Part shown: in pieces, positions 16,960-27,200 of the stretch
How the letters are laid out: every line of letters starts with the position of its first letter
How positions within the stretch are numbered: position 1 is the stretch's first letter
Source of the DNA: DAOSEK01 sp035363095
GTDB taxonomy: Archaea > Nanobdellota > Nanobdellia > Woesearchaeales > UBA119
Direction: 5' to 3'
DNA: 64,000 bases
Assembly: GCA_035363095.1 (NCBI GenBank)
Contig: DAOSEK010000006.1
Location: 19,803-83,802, forward strand
Program-made: the position numbers and the translations under genes
Notes under the pieces: generated by a model
What the model was told of the DNA's origin: nothing
Databases searched by the model: none
What the model saw: only the letters and a program-made list of their open reading frames with translations

Positions 16960-19323
16960 TTATTTCTCTATTAATACTACCCTCATTTTTACTGGAACAC
17001 CATAAAGTGTTACTGCTTTTGTGTATCTTACTGCATTTTCTACGTCTGAATGCAGTACAGTTGTCGGACTTACTGAACTTGGCAAGCTGATTAGTGAGCT
17101 TCCATTGCAACATAGAACATATTTGGCGTCAGTGCCCTGATTTTTATAAAACGCAAGGGTTCCAACTGGAAGGTCTGAACAAGCGAATATAAAATCTTCT
17201 TTATTAACCCAATCTTTTTCAGGGAATGGGCAAGTTGTGGCATTATTCATACAACCTGCATAACACCTATTTGTTCCTGCAAGTGCGCATCCATCACAGC
17301 TTACAAGTTTTGCATCGTAAGCTATTAAATCTCTGTTCATTTCATTATCCGTGTTACTAAAGGTCATCTCTGTTTCTGTACTTCTTATTGTTTTGTAAGG
17401 GACAATATAATTTTTCTCATATTCTGGATTTGAGAAATTGACGTAAAGATTATAGGCAGTCTTTTTGTTTATGTACATTTCATATTCGCCATCTTCGTTT
17501 GTTATAGTTGAGAAATAAGTAATCGGTACTGCTTCTTGAACATTAGTTGTTACGCTTGAATTTCTTGAATCAAGTGCAGGGTACCAATCATTTTGAGAGA
17601 GTCTTGCAATGACAATTACATCTTTTAAAGGAGCTTTGTTAGATGTTTCCACTGTTCCATATAGTTTTACCTTGGAGTTATCCTCAAAGAGTTCACTATC
17701 TTGAATTGAATTCATCCAATCTGCCGAATCTGGATTATAAGCACTACTCCTTTCAAAATCACCTTGTTTGCCTGCTATGAGGTTAGGCACTCTTCCAAAA
17801 TCAATATAGCCATCGCAATCATTATCAAGTAAATCAAACATGTATTGTGGATAATTATCATCAGTCTCATTAGAGCATTTCCTATCCCAATAATTCCTGT
17901 TAGGCGGATGATTATAAAAATCATAGGATTCGTCTTTACAAAATCCAGGTATTGAAATATCCCAAGATTCATCGTTGTTAAGACCATCTAAGCAATTTCT
18001 ATCCCGAACAACGTCTACATCATAATCAGGAACATCAGAGTATACCCAGTCTTCATAATATTTCTGCCAGTCATCAAAATCTATGGATTTATCATCTAAA
18101 TACATTCCTTCATATGGACAGATTGCAGGTTTTTTATCATTAATAGTATCGTAATAGCTACAGGTTGTATCAAGACCATCAAAGCAACCTGATAATACCT
18201 TGCCTCCAAATGTTTCGTCATCATTTGAAATCTCACTTTTGTTTTTCAAGAAATAACTAACCCTACCCTCTATATGAGTAATGTCTATATTATCAGGAAA
18301 CACTTCTGATATTAATGTTGAGTTCATCTTTAACGAACAGCAATTACCAAACACATCAACTTTTCCCACATCTGAGGGTCTATTACATAATCTTTCTACG
18401 GGTTCAGGTCTAGGAGGTACAGGACACTTTTTGCACTCATACCTAACTTCGTCTATTGTGATTTCAGTTCCACTTGGAAAACAAATATCATTTACTGCGC
18501 AATCACAAGTGTCATTACAGCAAGCAAAATCATCAGTAGTTCCTGCATTAAGAATCATATATTCAGGTTCGTGGGGCATATCATTGCCACAGCACTTTTT
18601 GGCATCTGGCACGCTACCCCCTAGATTCCAGCCAAAGCCACTACCAACACAAGCATCTTCACAAGCATCAAGGTCTAGGTCGTTACAAATCTTTGTAGAG
18701 ACAATTGGAGAAATACTATCAAATGGATGATTGCCTGCTAAGTCCATTCCATAAAGTTGGAAATCGTATACACCTCCATCTATTAATGGCGTTGTGTTTA
18801 CATAATACCATGCTTTAATAGTTTTGTCTCCCAAATTTCCTGAGGTTTGAACTGAAGGAATTGGATGTGCAGTGTTGTTTATATACAGAATAAAAGATGA
18901 CTTATCCATCCCTCTCGTAATATCAGAAGGCGAATTATCAGTTCCTGTTCCATTAAACAACACAGATTCTCCTCTTATCCATGAAGGGTAATTAGGATTA
19001 GAATACGTGAAAAAATGATCCTTTGGATTTGATACATTTGATGTATCATAAACCTTGGATGTCCAAGAGATTGTATCTATGAGAAGTGTAGGATTTCCCA
19101 ATGGTCCAATATCGCAATTTCCACAATCACTATCTCCAAATATACACACTCCTGCGATTACCTTGTTTGGACAAAATCCATCATTTCCAGCACAAGTACA
19201 ACAAACAAACTCATCATCAACTTTTACTCCACCCCAACCCGCACAATCACTTGGTTGTGCTGATACTAAGCTAATCGTTATAAAAAATAGAATCGCAACA
19301 ATTGATAATTTTATTCTTTTCAT
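16960..19323 (-). CDS. Secreted Cys-rich surface protein with a carboxypeptidase-regulatory-like domain
   Basis: 787 residues. A clear signal peptide (about 1-22, ending VSAQ) makes this an exported protein. The mature chain is rich in paired cysteines (CCTCAGNDGFC; CCNDTCDC), with acidic Asp-Asn-Asp-Cys-Asp segments (LDNDCDGYID at about 501-510) of the type found in MopE-like metal-binding repeats. At about 555-640, APLKDVIVIARLS and TNEDGEYEMYINKKT fit a carboxypeptidase-regulatory/CNA-B beta-sandwich. No C-terminal membrane helix is visible. It is a monocistronic minus-strand gene facing PAN. Function unknown; a cell-surface structural role is likely. Confidence 0.8.
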   Translation of the reverse strand: MKRIKLSIVAILFFITISLVSAQPSDCAGWGGVKVDDEFVCCTCAGNDGFCPNKVIAGVCIFGDSDCGNCDIGPLGNPTLLIDTISWTSKVYDTSNVSNPKDHFFTYSNPNYPSWIRGESVLFNGTGTDNSPSDITRGMDKSSFILYINNTAHPIPSVQTSGNLGDKTIKAWYYVNTTPLIDGGVYDFQLYGMDLAGNHPFDSISPIVSTKICNDLDLDACEDACVGSGFGWNLGGSVPDAKKCCGNDMPHEPEYMILNAGTTDDFACCNDTCDCAVNDICFPSGTEITIDEVRYECKKCPVPPRPEPVERLCNRPSDVGKVDVFGNCCSLKMNSTLISEVFPDNIDITHIEGRVSYFLKNKSEISNDDETFGGKVLSGCFDGLDTTCSYYDTINDKKPAICPYEGMYLDDKSIDFDDWQKYYEDWVYSDVPDYDVDVVRDRNCLDGLNNDESWDISIPGFCKDESYDFYNHPPNRNYWDRKCSNETDDNYPQYMFDLLDNDCDGYIDFGRVPNLIAGKQGDFERSSAYNPDSADWMNSIQDSELFEDNSKVKLYGTVETSNKAPLKDVIVIARLSQNDWYPALDSRNSSVTTNVQEAVPITYFSTITNEDGEYEMYINKKTAYNLYVNFSNPEYEKNYIVPYKTIRSTETEMTFSNTDNEMNRDLIAYDAKLVSCDGCALAGTNRCYAGCMNNATTCPFPEKDWVNKEDFIFACSDLPVGTLAFYKNQGTDAKYVLCCNGSSLISLPSSVSPTTVLHSDVENAVRYTKAVTLYGVPVKMRVVLIEK

Positions 19324-19582
19324 GTTAAAACCACCCTTATTCTCAATAAAAGATTATTAATCCATATGTTAAATTATAAAACAACTGATAACAAACTAAT
19401 CATATCTTAAGTAGCTTTGTTTTTATACTTTTCGCTTATTTTTGGGTTTAAATAAGAAATTCTTTCCAGACATTGCTTGCGAAATTGATTCCTATTACAT
19501 TAAATTACAGCTAAATAATGATCTTGTCAAATCCTTAATTATTTTGTGTAATCTAATTATTTGAGGGATTTGGTGAAATAGA
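19324..19582. other. Promoter-side intergenic stretch
   Basis: About 260 bp of AT-rich DNA upstream of the secreted-protein gene (minus strand), running into repeat module 1. No gene or RNA is recognised. Confidence 0.4.
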
Positions 19583-19719
19583 TTGATTAATAGAAAAACA
19601 TACCTGATGTTTAAACACGAGGACTCGGTACGCTTTTTTGTAATCAACAACCTCGCTGAATGTAAGGCATGCTTTTATATTGCCAAAATACCTCAACCTG
19701 TAGAACGAGGTTGTTGATT
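19583..19719 (+). repeat. Dispersed repeat module 1, copy 2
   Basis: Same core as the other copies, with the longest perfect inverted repeat: AATCAACAACCTCG (19642-19655) with CGAGGTTGTTGATT (19706-19719). The TATA-like GCTTTTATATTGCC lies between the arms, about 25-30 bp before the right arm. Three successive module 2 copies follow. Confidence 0.87.
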
Positions 19720-19811
19720 TTTCAAGCCAAATTAAGAATAGACGGATTTATGCAAGGATTAACCTCGACTATTCAAGAGATACCTCAGCATTTCTATCGA
19801 GGTTTTTCATT
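19720..19811 (+). repeat. Dispersed repeat module 2, copy 2
   Basis: A shortened copy, lacking the TCATGAAATCC leader. AACCTCG (19761-19767) pairs with CGAGGTT (19798-19804), followed by TTTCATTT. Confidence 0.75.
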
Positions 19812-19938
19812 TCATGAAATCCTTCTTTATTCGCATACTTTGTATTTTTAAGCACAATTAAGAATAGATGGGTTCACGGACGAAAAATCTCTAATACTCG
19901 CGAGATAAGTCGAATGTTATCCTGAGGTTTTTAATTTA
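19812..19938 (+). repeat. Dispersed repeat module 2, copy 3
   Basis: Begins TCATGAAATCC and ends GAGGTTTTTAATTT. Here the stem is AAAAATCTC (19883-19891) with GAGGTTTTT (19924-19932), nine pairs including one U-G wobble, although the left arm differs in sequence from the other copies. Confidence 0.75.
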
Positions 19939-20098
19939 GTGAGTTCGTCATTTGCATACTTTGGTCTTTAGACGTTAGTAAGAGGAGATGTATTTACTAA
20001 ACGAATCATAAAACGATTAAAAAATGTAAATGCACTTAGGAATATTCTCTAAAATCTCACAAGATAAATTATGAGATTTATGCTTTAAAGGTTTTTCA
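19939..20098 (+). repeat. Dispersed repeat module 2, degenerate copy 4
   Basis: Starts with GCATACTTTGGTCTTTAGAC and ends AAAGGTTTTTCAGT. The middle has diverged but has its own hairpin: AAATCTCA with TGAGATTT around 20055-20080. Confidence 0.55.
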
Positions 20099-20243
20099 GT
20101 TGTAATAACATTTCATCGAGGACAAATTTTGAGGACAAATTAATTATAGACGATAAATTAATTATAGACGATAAAATGATAATAAAATAATTTAATTCAT
20201 GGTCAACTAAAGATTTATAAATAAAAAAAATTTGCAAATACGC

Positions 20244-20309
20244 TAGGCAAATGATGAACGGAAGTAACTGCTGAAAACAAATGATGAAGTGAACACCCGC
20301 TGATGCCTA
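20244..20309 (+). ncRNA. C/D box small guide RNA
   Basis: All four boxes are in canonical order: C box ATGATGA (20251-20257), D' box CTGA (20271-20274), C' box ATGATGA (20281-20287) and D box CTGA (20300-20303). A perfect terminal stem joins TAGGCA (20244-20249) to TGCCTA (20304-20309). The D guide is 12 nt (20288-20299), as is standard; the D' guide is 13 nt. A TATA-like ATTTATAAATA near 20214 lies about 26 bp before the 5' end and a T-run follows at 20334. Such RNAs direct 2'-O-methylation by fibrillarin at the base pairing with the fifth guide nucleotide before D or D'. Predicted target sequences are CGGGTGTTCACT (D) and CAGTTACTTCCG (D'); I could not place them in rRNA or tRNA from memory. 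Confidence 0.9.
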
Positions 20310-20521
20310 CTTCATATGATAAAAGGATGGATAGTTTTTTATTTTTTTCTTTTAATTTTTTAAAAGAGGATATATTATGGGCATTTATTAGGCTATGGCA
20401 ATTTATTGGCCGTATTAAAATTATTAAAAATAGTATTTAGTGTAAGTATGCTCTTTTTAATCTTGCTAACATTTTTATTATTAAACTATGGTCGTTAAGG
20501 GACTTTTGAGTGTGATTTGAT

Positions 20522-21460
20522 ATGAAATGCAGTATTTGCTCTGAAAAATCAATGGCGTGTTTTGATAGTTTGAGCTACTGTAAAAAACATTTTATTGATG
20601 CTTTTGAAAAGAAGGCTTTTGAAACAATCAAAAAATATAATCTCATCAAAGGCAAAAAAATTGCTGTAGCAACTTCGGGAGGCAAGGATTCTACAAGTGT
20701 TTTATACATTGTAAAAAAGTACATGCAAAAAAATAAATTGGGAAAACCAATTGCGTTACTTATTGACGAGGGAATAAAAGGTTATCGAGAAAAAACTTTA
20801 AAAGATCTTAAGAGCTTTTGCTCTCTTGAAAAAATTGATTTGAGAATTGTTTCTTTTGAAAAGGAATTTGGTTTTTCACTTGATGAATATTTGAATAAAG
20901 TAAAATCAAAGCCTTGCACTATCTGCGGGATATTAAGAAGATATCTCTTAAATAAGTACTCTAAAGGTTTTGATACTATAGTTACGGGACATAATCTGGA
21001 TGATGAATCGCAAGGATTTGTTATGAATCTTTTTAATTCTGATATTATGCTGATGATGAGACAAGGAATAATTTCAGGCGCTATAGATTTTAAGGATTTT
21101 ACAAAAAGGGTTAAGCCTTTTTATTTTATTAAAGAAAAGGAGATTTTAATATATTCAATTGCTAAAAAATTTAATTTAAGTTATAATGAATGCCCTTATT
21201 CAAATTTTGCACTAAGATCTAAATTTAAGACACTTTTGAATGAATATGAAATGAGACATCTAGGTTCAAAAAAGAATTCAATAGAGCTCTTTTTAAGATT
21301 AAAAGAACTGTTTATAAAAAATAAAAATCAGTTATTGAAGGGTTTTGAGATGTTATATTGTGATGTATGCAAAGAGCCATCATCTAATAAGGTTTGCAAT
21401 TGTTGTCTTATTCGATCTGCGTATCCAAAACAAAACGAGATAAAAAAAGTTAGAACTTAA
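20522..21460 (+). CDS. tRNA 2-thiolation protein, TtuA/Ncs6 family
   Basis: 312 residues. A PP-loop ATPase that adenylates a tRNA uridine and replaces oxygen with sulfur. N-terminal zinc site CSIC with CKKH (about 3-23); PP-loop TSGGKDST (about 52-59); catalytic Cys segment KPCTICGILRRYLLN (about 137-151); GHNLDDESQ; C-terminal zinc site CDVCKEP with CNCC. The two candidate targets are U54 in the T loop (TtuA) and U34 (Ncs6), and sequence alone does not separate them. Enzymes of this family take sulfur from a ubiquitin-like carrier; a fitting one lies at 41351. The C/D sRNA is just upstream. Confidence 0.88.
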   Translation: MKCSICSEKSMACFDSLSYCKKHFIDAFEKKAFETIKKYNLIKGKKIAVATSGGKDSTSVLYIVKKYMQKNKLGKPIALLIDEGIKGYREKTLKDLKSFCSLEKIDLRIVSFEKEFGFSLDEYLNKVKSKPCTICGILRRYLLNKYSKGFDTIVTGHNLDDESQGFVMNLFNSDIMLMMRQGIISGAIDFKDFTKRVKPFYFIKEKEILIYSIAKKFNLSYNECPYSNFALRSKFKTLLNEYEMRHLGSKKNSIELFLRLKELFIKNKNQLLKGFEMLYCDVCKEPSSNKVCNCCLIRSAYPKQNEIKKVRT

Positions 21461-21503
21461 AAAAATGATAGGTTTTTAAACTTATTATCTTTATCAATAT
21501 AAA

Positions 21504-22097
21504 ATGCATATAGATATTGTAAGACCATCGGGAAATGAAGTTGATTTTATAAAACAATCAAAAAGACTTGGAAATAAAGGGATTTCTTTTGTTTATGATT
21601 CAATCTCAAAAGATAAGATCTCTAGTCTTATAAACTTAGAAAAAGAAGAAAAATTTCATATTATTTTATCAAAAGAGAGTCTGGGATTTGATAATGGCTT
21701 AAGGATATTTGATATTTCATTAGAACTTGATAAATCAAGGAACTTAATCGAAAAATCAACTAATGTGATTTTTTTTGGTTTTGAAAATTCTAAGAATAAA
21801 GATTTCAATAAACAAAGAAATGCCGGAGCGAATCATATATTGTTTAAGATAATGAAAGAAAGAGGAAATATCTTTGGGATATGTACAAAATATTTGATAT
21901 CAAAGGAACGAATATCAAGGCTTAGACAAAATCTATATCTTTGCAATAAATACGATGTTGATTGTTGTATATTTAGTTATGCAAACGATCCACTTGAGAT
22001 GAGAAACGAAGATGAGCTTTTTTCACTTTTGCTTACGATCACAAAAAATCCAAAGCTTTCAAAGAGGACAATTTCTTTTATTTCAACCCTTCTCTGA
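21504..22097 (+). CDS. rnp3: Ribonuclease P protein component 3 (Rpp30-like)
   Basis: 197 residues, near the family length. It assists RNase P RNA in cutting pre-tRNA 5' leaders. The TIM-barrel Rpp30 marks are QRNAGANHILFKIMKERG (about 100-119), ISRLRQNLYLCNKYDVDCCI and the closing LEMRNEDELFSLLLTI, equivalent to the RSPRDL segment of relatives. It lies 43 bp after the thiolase gene in the same direction. The N-terminal third is weakly conserved. Confidence 0.8.
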   Translation: MHIDIVRPSGNEVDFIKQSKRLGNKGISFVYDSISKDKISSLINLEKEEKFHIILSKESLGFDNGLRIFDISLELDKSRNLIEKSTNVIFFGFENSKNKDFNKQRNAGANHILFKIMKERGNIFGICTKYLISKERISRLRQNLYLCNKYDVDCCIFSYANDPLEMRNEDELFSLLLTITKNPKLSKRTISFISTLL

Positions 22098-22568
22098 AGT
22101 AACTAATTTGTGCTTTTTAATATGGTTTTATTTCGAAAATTCTTCATTTTGCAGACTTAATAATCTTAATAGTTTTAGTAAAAAAATGCGGTAAAATATA
22201 AAAATGAGAACCTTAAATATTTCATTGAAGGGAAATAGTTTCAGGATAGCACAATAATAAATAACAAAGAAATGTTTTAAGAATAATATCCTATTAACTA
22301 TCAGCCTGCTATTAACTATCAGGTAAAATGTATGATGCAAAATGTTTTAGGGTATTAATGTTTAGATTATATTTCATTTTTGTGAAATCCTTAAATCCTT
22401 TTAGATACTTTATTCTTTAAAACTTTGGTCTTTAAGATTTAATTACTAAGAAACAAAAATAAAAAATATATACGCATCTTTCAATCGCTTCTAAAAGTAG
22501 TAATATACACCATAAATTTATCTATTTATTAATAGGGGTTTATTCTTTTTTAGAAGTATCTAACACTT
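22098..22568. other. Intergenic stretch with a decayed repeat fragment
   Basis: About 470 bp. A 14-bp direct repeat, CTATTAACTATCAG, occurs twice near 22290 and 22308. At about 22365-22440, TTTTTGTGAAATCC with ACTTTGGTCTTTAAGA resembles the 5' half of repeat module 2. No gene is recognised. Confidence 0.5.
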
Positions 22569-24038
22569 TTAGCTAGGATTTTTTTCTAATCTTAAAAATA
22601 TATAGGTTGAACCTGAGCGGATTTTTATGGTTTTATTTTGAGATGCCTTGTATTTTTCAAAGATTGTGTCTTTTATCTTTTCATAATCCTGTTCTTTTAT
22701 TAAAATATCTTTGTCAAAAGAATCTTGAATTGAATTAATAAACTCATCAGTGTTTTTGTATGAAATTATGTTTCTTTTTAGATAGTAAGGCAATGGCCAA
22801 TAATCTGCACCTTCGCCAATGATTTCTATTTGTATATCGTTTTTTGTTATGAACCCAAGATTTTGTTTTAAGTTGATATCAGTGTGGACATATGAGAAGG
22901 GATTTTTGTTATCGTTTGCAGGATTGATAAATGAGGTCATCACTAATTGTATTGTTAGGTAAGTAATGCATAAGAAAAAGAGCGCTAAAAGAAGTTTTTT
23001 TGATTTTATAAAAGATAAAAATATTCCTGAAGATAAGGCAAGGATAGAGACTGAACTAATTATAAGCCAAGGCGTTTTGTATGAAATGATAGAATATGTT
23101 GTTAGAAGCAAAATCCCAAAAATAAGAATGTACGCACTTGAATATTTTTTATTGGTTTTTATTAATTGTTGAGCTGAGTAAAAGCAAAAAACAACTGATA
23201 AGAGTATTATAGGAAGCTCAAATTTTAGCAGTATTTCAACAAAATAATAGATAGGTTTAGCGTGTTCTTGTGTTCTTGTTTTCCAGTTGAAAGGTCCTAT
23301 TATTGAGTCTAATATTCCATATGGATTTGAGAAGAATGAACTAAATAATGTTATGTGGATGAGTATTGCTAAGAGCAGTGCAAAGAGTATATGCTTTGAT
23401 GGCAGATGTTTGTTTTTTTCAGATGTTAGATTTGCTTTGATATTTTCCCTTTTTTCTTTTGAAAAAAGCATAGCTATTAGTGTAATTGCGATGCAAAAAC
23501 CATTTATTATTGCAGTTTCTTTGTTTGAATACGCTAAAAACAATGAAATGATTAGCCCATAAATCCAGATCTTTTTAGATTTTTTTGTTGAAAGGTTTAT
23601 TAGGGATACTATTGCAAGAAAAGTGAAAAAAGTGAAGAATATTTCATGTATTGCATATCTTGAATAGTAGAAAAGTGAAGGAGAAAGCATAAGAAAAATA
23701 CAGGAGATTATTTTTGCTTTTTTGGATATTGTTTTTATTAGGAAAGGAAGCAGGCAAAGAAGAGCACCAAATAATGCTTGTGGCAGTCTTAATGTGATTT
23801 CTGTGGTTTTTAGAAACGTGAATGGTAGCGTGATGTAATATAGGAATGGACCATGATAGTTGTCAGGGTTATATTTGTAGTAGTTGCTATTTATTAAATT
23901 AGATAGGAAGTATTCATTAACCGATTCATCATGATGAAGTGGTCTTAAGTCAAGCAGTATTAGTCTTGAAGTGAATGCTATTACAAATATTAGTAATATT
24001 ATTAATAATTGTGATTTATTTGTATTATTTTTTTGCAT
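22569..24038 (-). CDS. Agl23-like multi-pass membrane protein (GT39/ArnT-like fold)
   Basis: 489 residues with about ten hydrophobic helices. The first outer loop has LRPLHHDESVNEYFL followed by DNYHGPFLYYITLP, the hallmark of the TIGR03663 (flippase-activity-associated Agl23) group of glycosyltransferase-39-like proteins. Relatives are linked to lipid-carrier sugar transfer for protein glycosylation, which fits a genome with so many N-x-S/T-rich surface proteins. The gene stands alone and faces the RNase P gene. The exact donor and acceptor are not readable. Confidence 0.72.
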   Translation of the reverse strand: MQKNNTNKSQLLIILLIFVIAFTSRLILLDLRPLHHDESVNEYFLSNLINSNYYKYNPDNYHGPFLYYITLPFTFLKTTEITLRLPQALFGALLCLLPFLIKTISKKAKIISCIFLMLSPSLFYYSRYAIHEIFFTFFTFLAIVSLINLSTKKSKKIWIYGLIISLFLAYSNKETAIINGFCIAITLIAMLFSKEKRENIKANLTSEKNKHLPSKHILFALLLAILIHITLFSSFFSNPYGILDSIIGPFNWKTRTQEHAKPIYYFVEILLKFELPIILLSVVFCFYSAQQLIKTNKKYSSAYILIFGILLLTTYSIISYKTPWLIISSVSILALSSGIFLSFIKSKKLLLALFFLCITYLTIQLVMTSFINPANDNKNPFSYVHTDINLKQNLGFITKNDIQIEIIGEGADYWPLPYYLKRNIISYKNTDEFINSIQDSFDKDILIKEQDYEKIKDTIFEKYKASQNKTIKIRSGSTYIFLRLEKNPS

Positions 24039-24261
24039 TTTTAGATGATGTTTTTTTTAAAGAGTATTAATAATTTGCTTTTTAGGATAACTTATCTTTG
24101 AATGGTTCAAAATAGTAAATTATATATATACTTTCATCAGTAAAGGAGATAAGTTAGAAATGATTGGGATGAGTTATTTTAGTGTTATAGACTTTTGCGT
24201 TTCATTTTTATGGAAGGATTATGATAATGAATCAATTAATGCCTGATTTGGTGGTGCCCTT

Positions 24262-27200
24262 ATGATGAAGAATAATAATTTGATTTTAGTTATTGCTATT
24301 CTTGCGTTTATTTTTATGTATCTTCTTATACCCCTAGGGGCATCTCAGGATCATACTTGTAATTCTAATTTGGAGTGTGGGCCTCATGCTTGGTGCTACA
24401 CAATTACAAACACTTGCTATTGTATTGGAACATATATGAATTGTGATAACCATTGGAATAATGGTTGCGAAGTGATTTCTTCTGATTTCAACTGTGGGGT
24501 GTGTGATGTAAGCTGTGGTGGTTCAGGCATCACTGCTGCACACTGCGACATAAACATGGTCCCTCCTACTTGCATATGTGTTTCTCCTGATCATCAATGG
24601 GCAGGTGATGGTAAAGGTTGTGCGCCTAAAGAACAAACTTGTTATGATAGTGATGGCGGGAAAAATTACGCTGTGAAAGGAACAACCACTTGGGGAACAA
24701 TTACAAAAACTGATAGTTGTGAGCCAAATAATGTTTTAAAAGAATGGTACTGTGAAAATAATCAGGTTGTTTCTGAGTTACATCCTTGTGGTATAGGATA
24801 CGTTTGTGATTATGGAATTTGTAAGCAAGCAGAGCCTAATCCCACTCCCAGTCCAAGCCCCACTCCCACTCCTAGTCCAAGCCCCACTCCAGAAATATGT
24901 ATTCCTGATTTTTCCTGTAATGGAAGAGAATGTGGATCTAACGGATGCGATAGTTGTGGCAACTGCGTATCAAGTGATGGAAAAAGTATTGGTGTTTGTG
25001 ATGATAAATTAGGTATTTGTTATCTTCAAAGTTGTGGATTTTCAAGCTACAAAATAGATAGACCAACTGAAACCTGCGATGTAACTCAAGTTGGAAGGTA
25101 TCAGTTTTTTCCAGAGAGTTTCGAGTTGGCTTGTAAAAGAAATACAGGTTATTTTGGGGTGCTAAAAAAATGTGACCCTTATAAATGCAGTGTTCCTTCT
25201 AACGTATGTGAATATAGCACTTCTTTAGGTTTAAATAGCTATCTTGATTTTGTTGAGAATGTTTGTTATAATGGGATTACCAAAATTAAAGGGGTGTGCA
25301 AAGATAAAAAAGAACCTAACTGCAATGGGGGAGTAGGTGGTGCATTATATAAGGATGTAATTTATTATTCTCCATCAGTAGTTGATAATAATCATTACAA
25401 AGACAAAAGGGAGATATATTTTGCCCAAAGCAAAAAATTCGATAAATCCCAAGGCGATGGAAATGCTTATGTTTCAGATGAGCTTATTGATTATTTTGTA
25501 AGAGAGGTAGTGCTTAGAATAACAGGAGTTGATGGCGCTTATAATTTCCATGAAAAGTTTGGATTCCTTCCTCAGGACTTATTTGATGATATATTATTTT
25601 CTAACTGCGCTTACAGAGGGATTTGGATTGGGGATGGTTGCGATGGTTCTGCACCAAACGATATCTCAATGTATTCAGTATGTCCGAAAATAAAGGATAA
25701 ACAAGGTACGGAATATTCAATATGTGCTTTTGATTTAAGTGGTTCTCCTTCGTTTAGTTTTGAAAAACAAAATCCTAGATGTACGGCGGTTCTAAGGACA
25801 GACGGGTTTAAAAATACTGAGAAATTAACTTTTTATAATGAATATTGTTCTGAAGGTTCGGCAAGCAAAAAATATGTAGATTGGTTTGGTGTTTCGGATG
25901 GTACTATCTGTGGTGAAAAAAACGGCAAGGCATTATTTTGCGATGCAGGAAATTGTGTAGAGTTTAAATCAACTTGTCAAAACAATGAATTAGATAACGG
26001 CGAATTATGCGATTATGATGGATCTGGAAAAGCACTTTTCATATCCCCTTTAAATATTGACAATTCTTGTGCTAATAACCCTAGTTTAAATAAAGGCGAA
26101 TCTCCTTGGGTTAGTGGGGATATTGGCTGTATAAAAGAGACATGTGGACTTGATTTTAGCAAATGCAATAGCCAAGCCGACCTTTGTGGGGATGGAATTA
26201 AGCAGGATTTTGAGGAATGCGATGGGTCTGATTTTGGAAACTTAAAGAATTGCGAAGACCTTGATAAGAAATTTGGAAGTGGCAACCTTTTGTGTAAAAC
26301 TGATTGTACAATTGATAAGAACGCTTGTGTTGAGAAGCCAAAGAATGAAACACTATTTTGTTCTGATGGAATCAATAATGACGATTACTTTGATAACGCT
26401 TCAGACTGTCTTGATGGAAACATAAGCACTTGTACAGATTGCCAAGATAGAGATTGTAACAAAATAGGATATTGTGAATTTCAGATAGAAATATCTTGTA
26501 TGGATGGAATTGATAATGACCAAGATGGTAAAATAGATGAGGAAGATAGTGATTGCATAGAACTATTTGATTGGAATAATAATAAGGGTTATTGTTCTAT
26601 TTATTATAATGATGATAACCAAAAGAAAGCTTGTTATATTAAAACTGGACATGAATGCGTTAAAAACGGAAATAAAAGAGGAGATTTTATATGCAATGAT
26701 GGAGAATGGGTATCAACAAAACTATTGGCAGTAAACGACCTTCTTTTGAATTTTCCAAATGCGCCAAATGATTATTACATACTTCATTGCGGAAACCCTA
26801 AAGAGGTCTTTAACCGAGTCAATTATAATACTCAGGATTTCAAAAATGTTGATAATATGCTTACAAGCTGCACTGATTTTGCTTGCGCTTACAAAAATGA
26901 TAAAAATGATAGCGCAATACTTCTAGCAATAAGCGCTCAGTGCAAGCCAACAGAAAATTCTTGGGCATATAAGGATTTTTTCCCATCATATATTTTTACA
27001 AAGACCCCGCCAGAATCTGATTGGTTCAATACTTCGGGATACGAGAAGATACCTCCATTACAAGGTTACAACCTCTTTTTAAATGGGGATTCAAACTTTT
27101 TGGTTTACTCAAACAAGGAATTATTCAACCCAAGTTTAAATACACAATTAGCATCATCAGCAATGAATGGATTTAGTATAATTTCAAATAACGATTTTAA

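Noticed and set aside
24224..24270. Second C/D box sRNA (ATGATGA near 24261)
   Set aside because: The ATGATGA is the tandem start codon of the 1075-residue gene; no properly spaced D or D' box goes with it.
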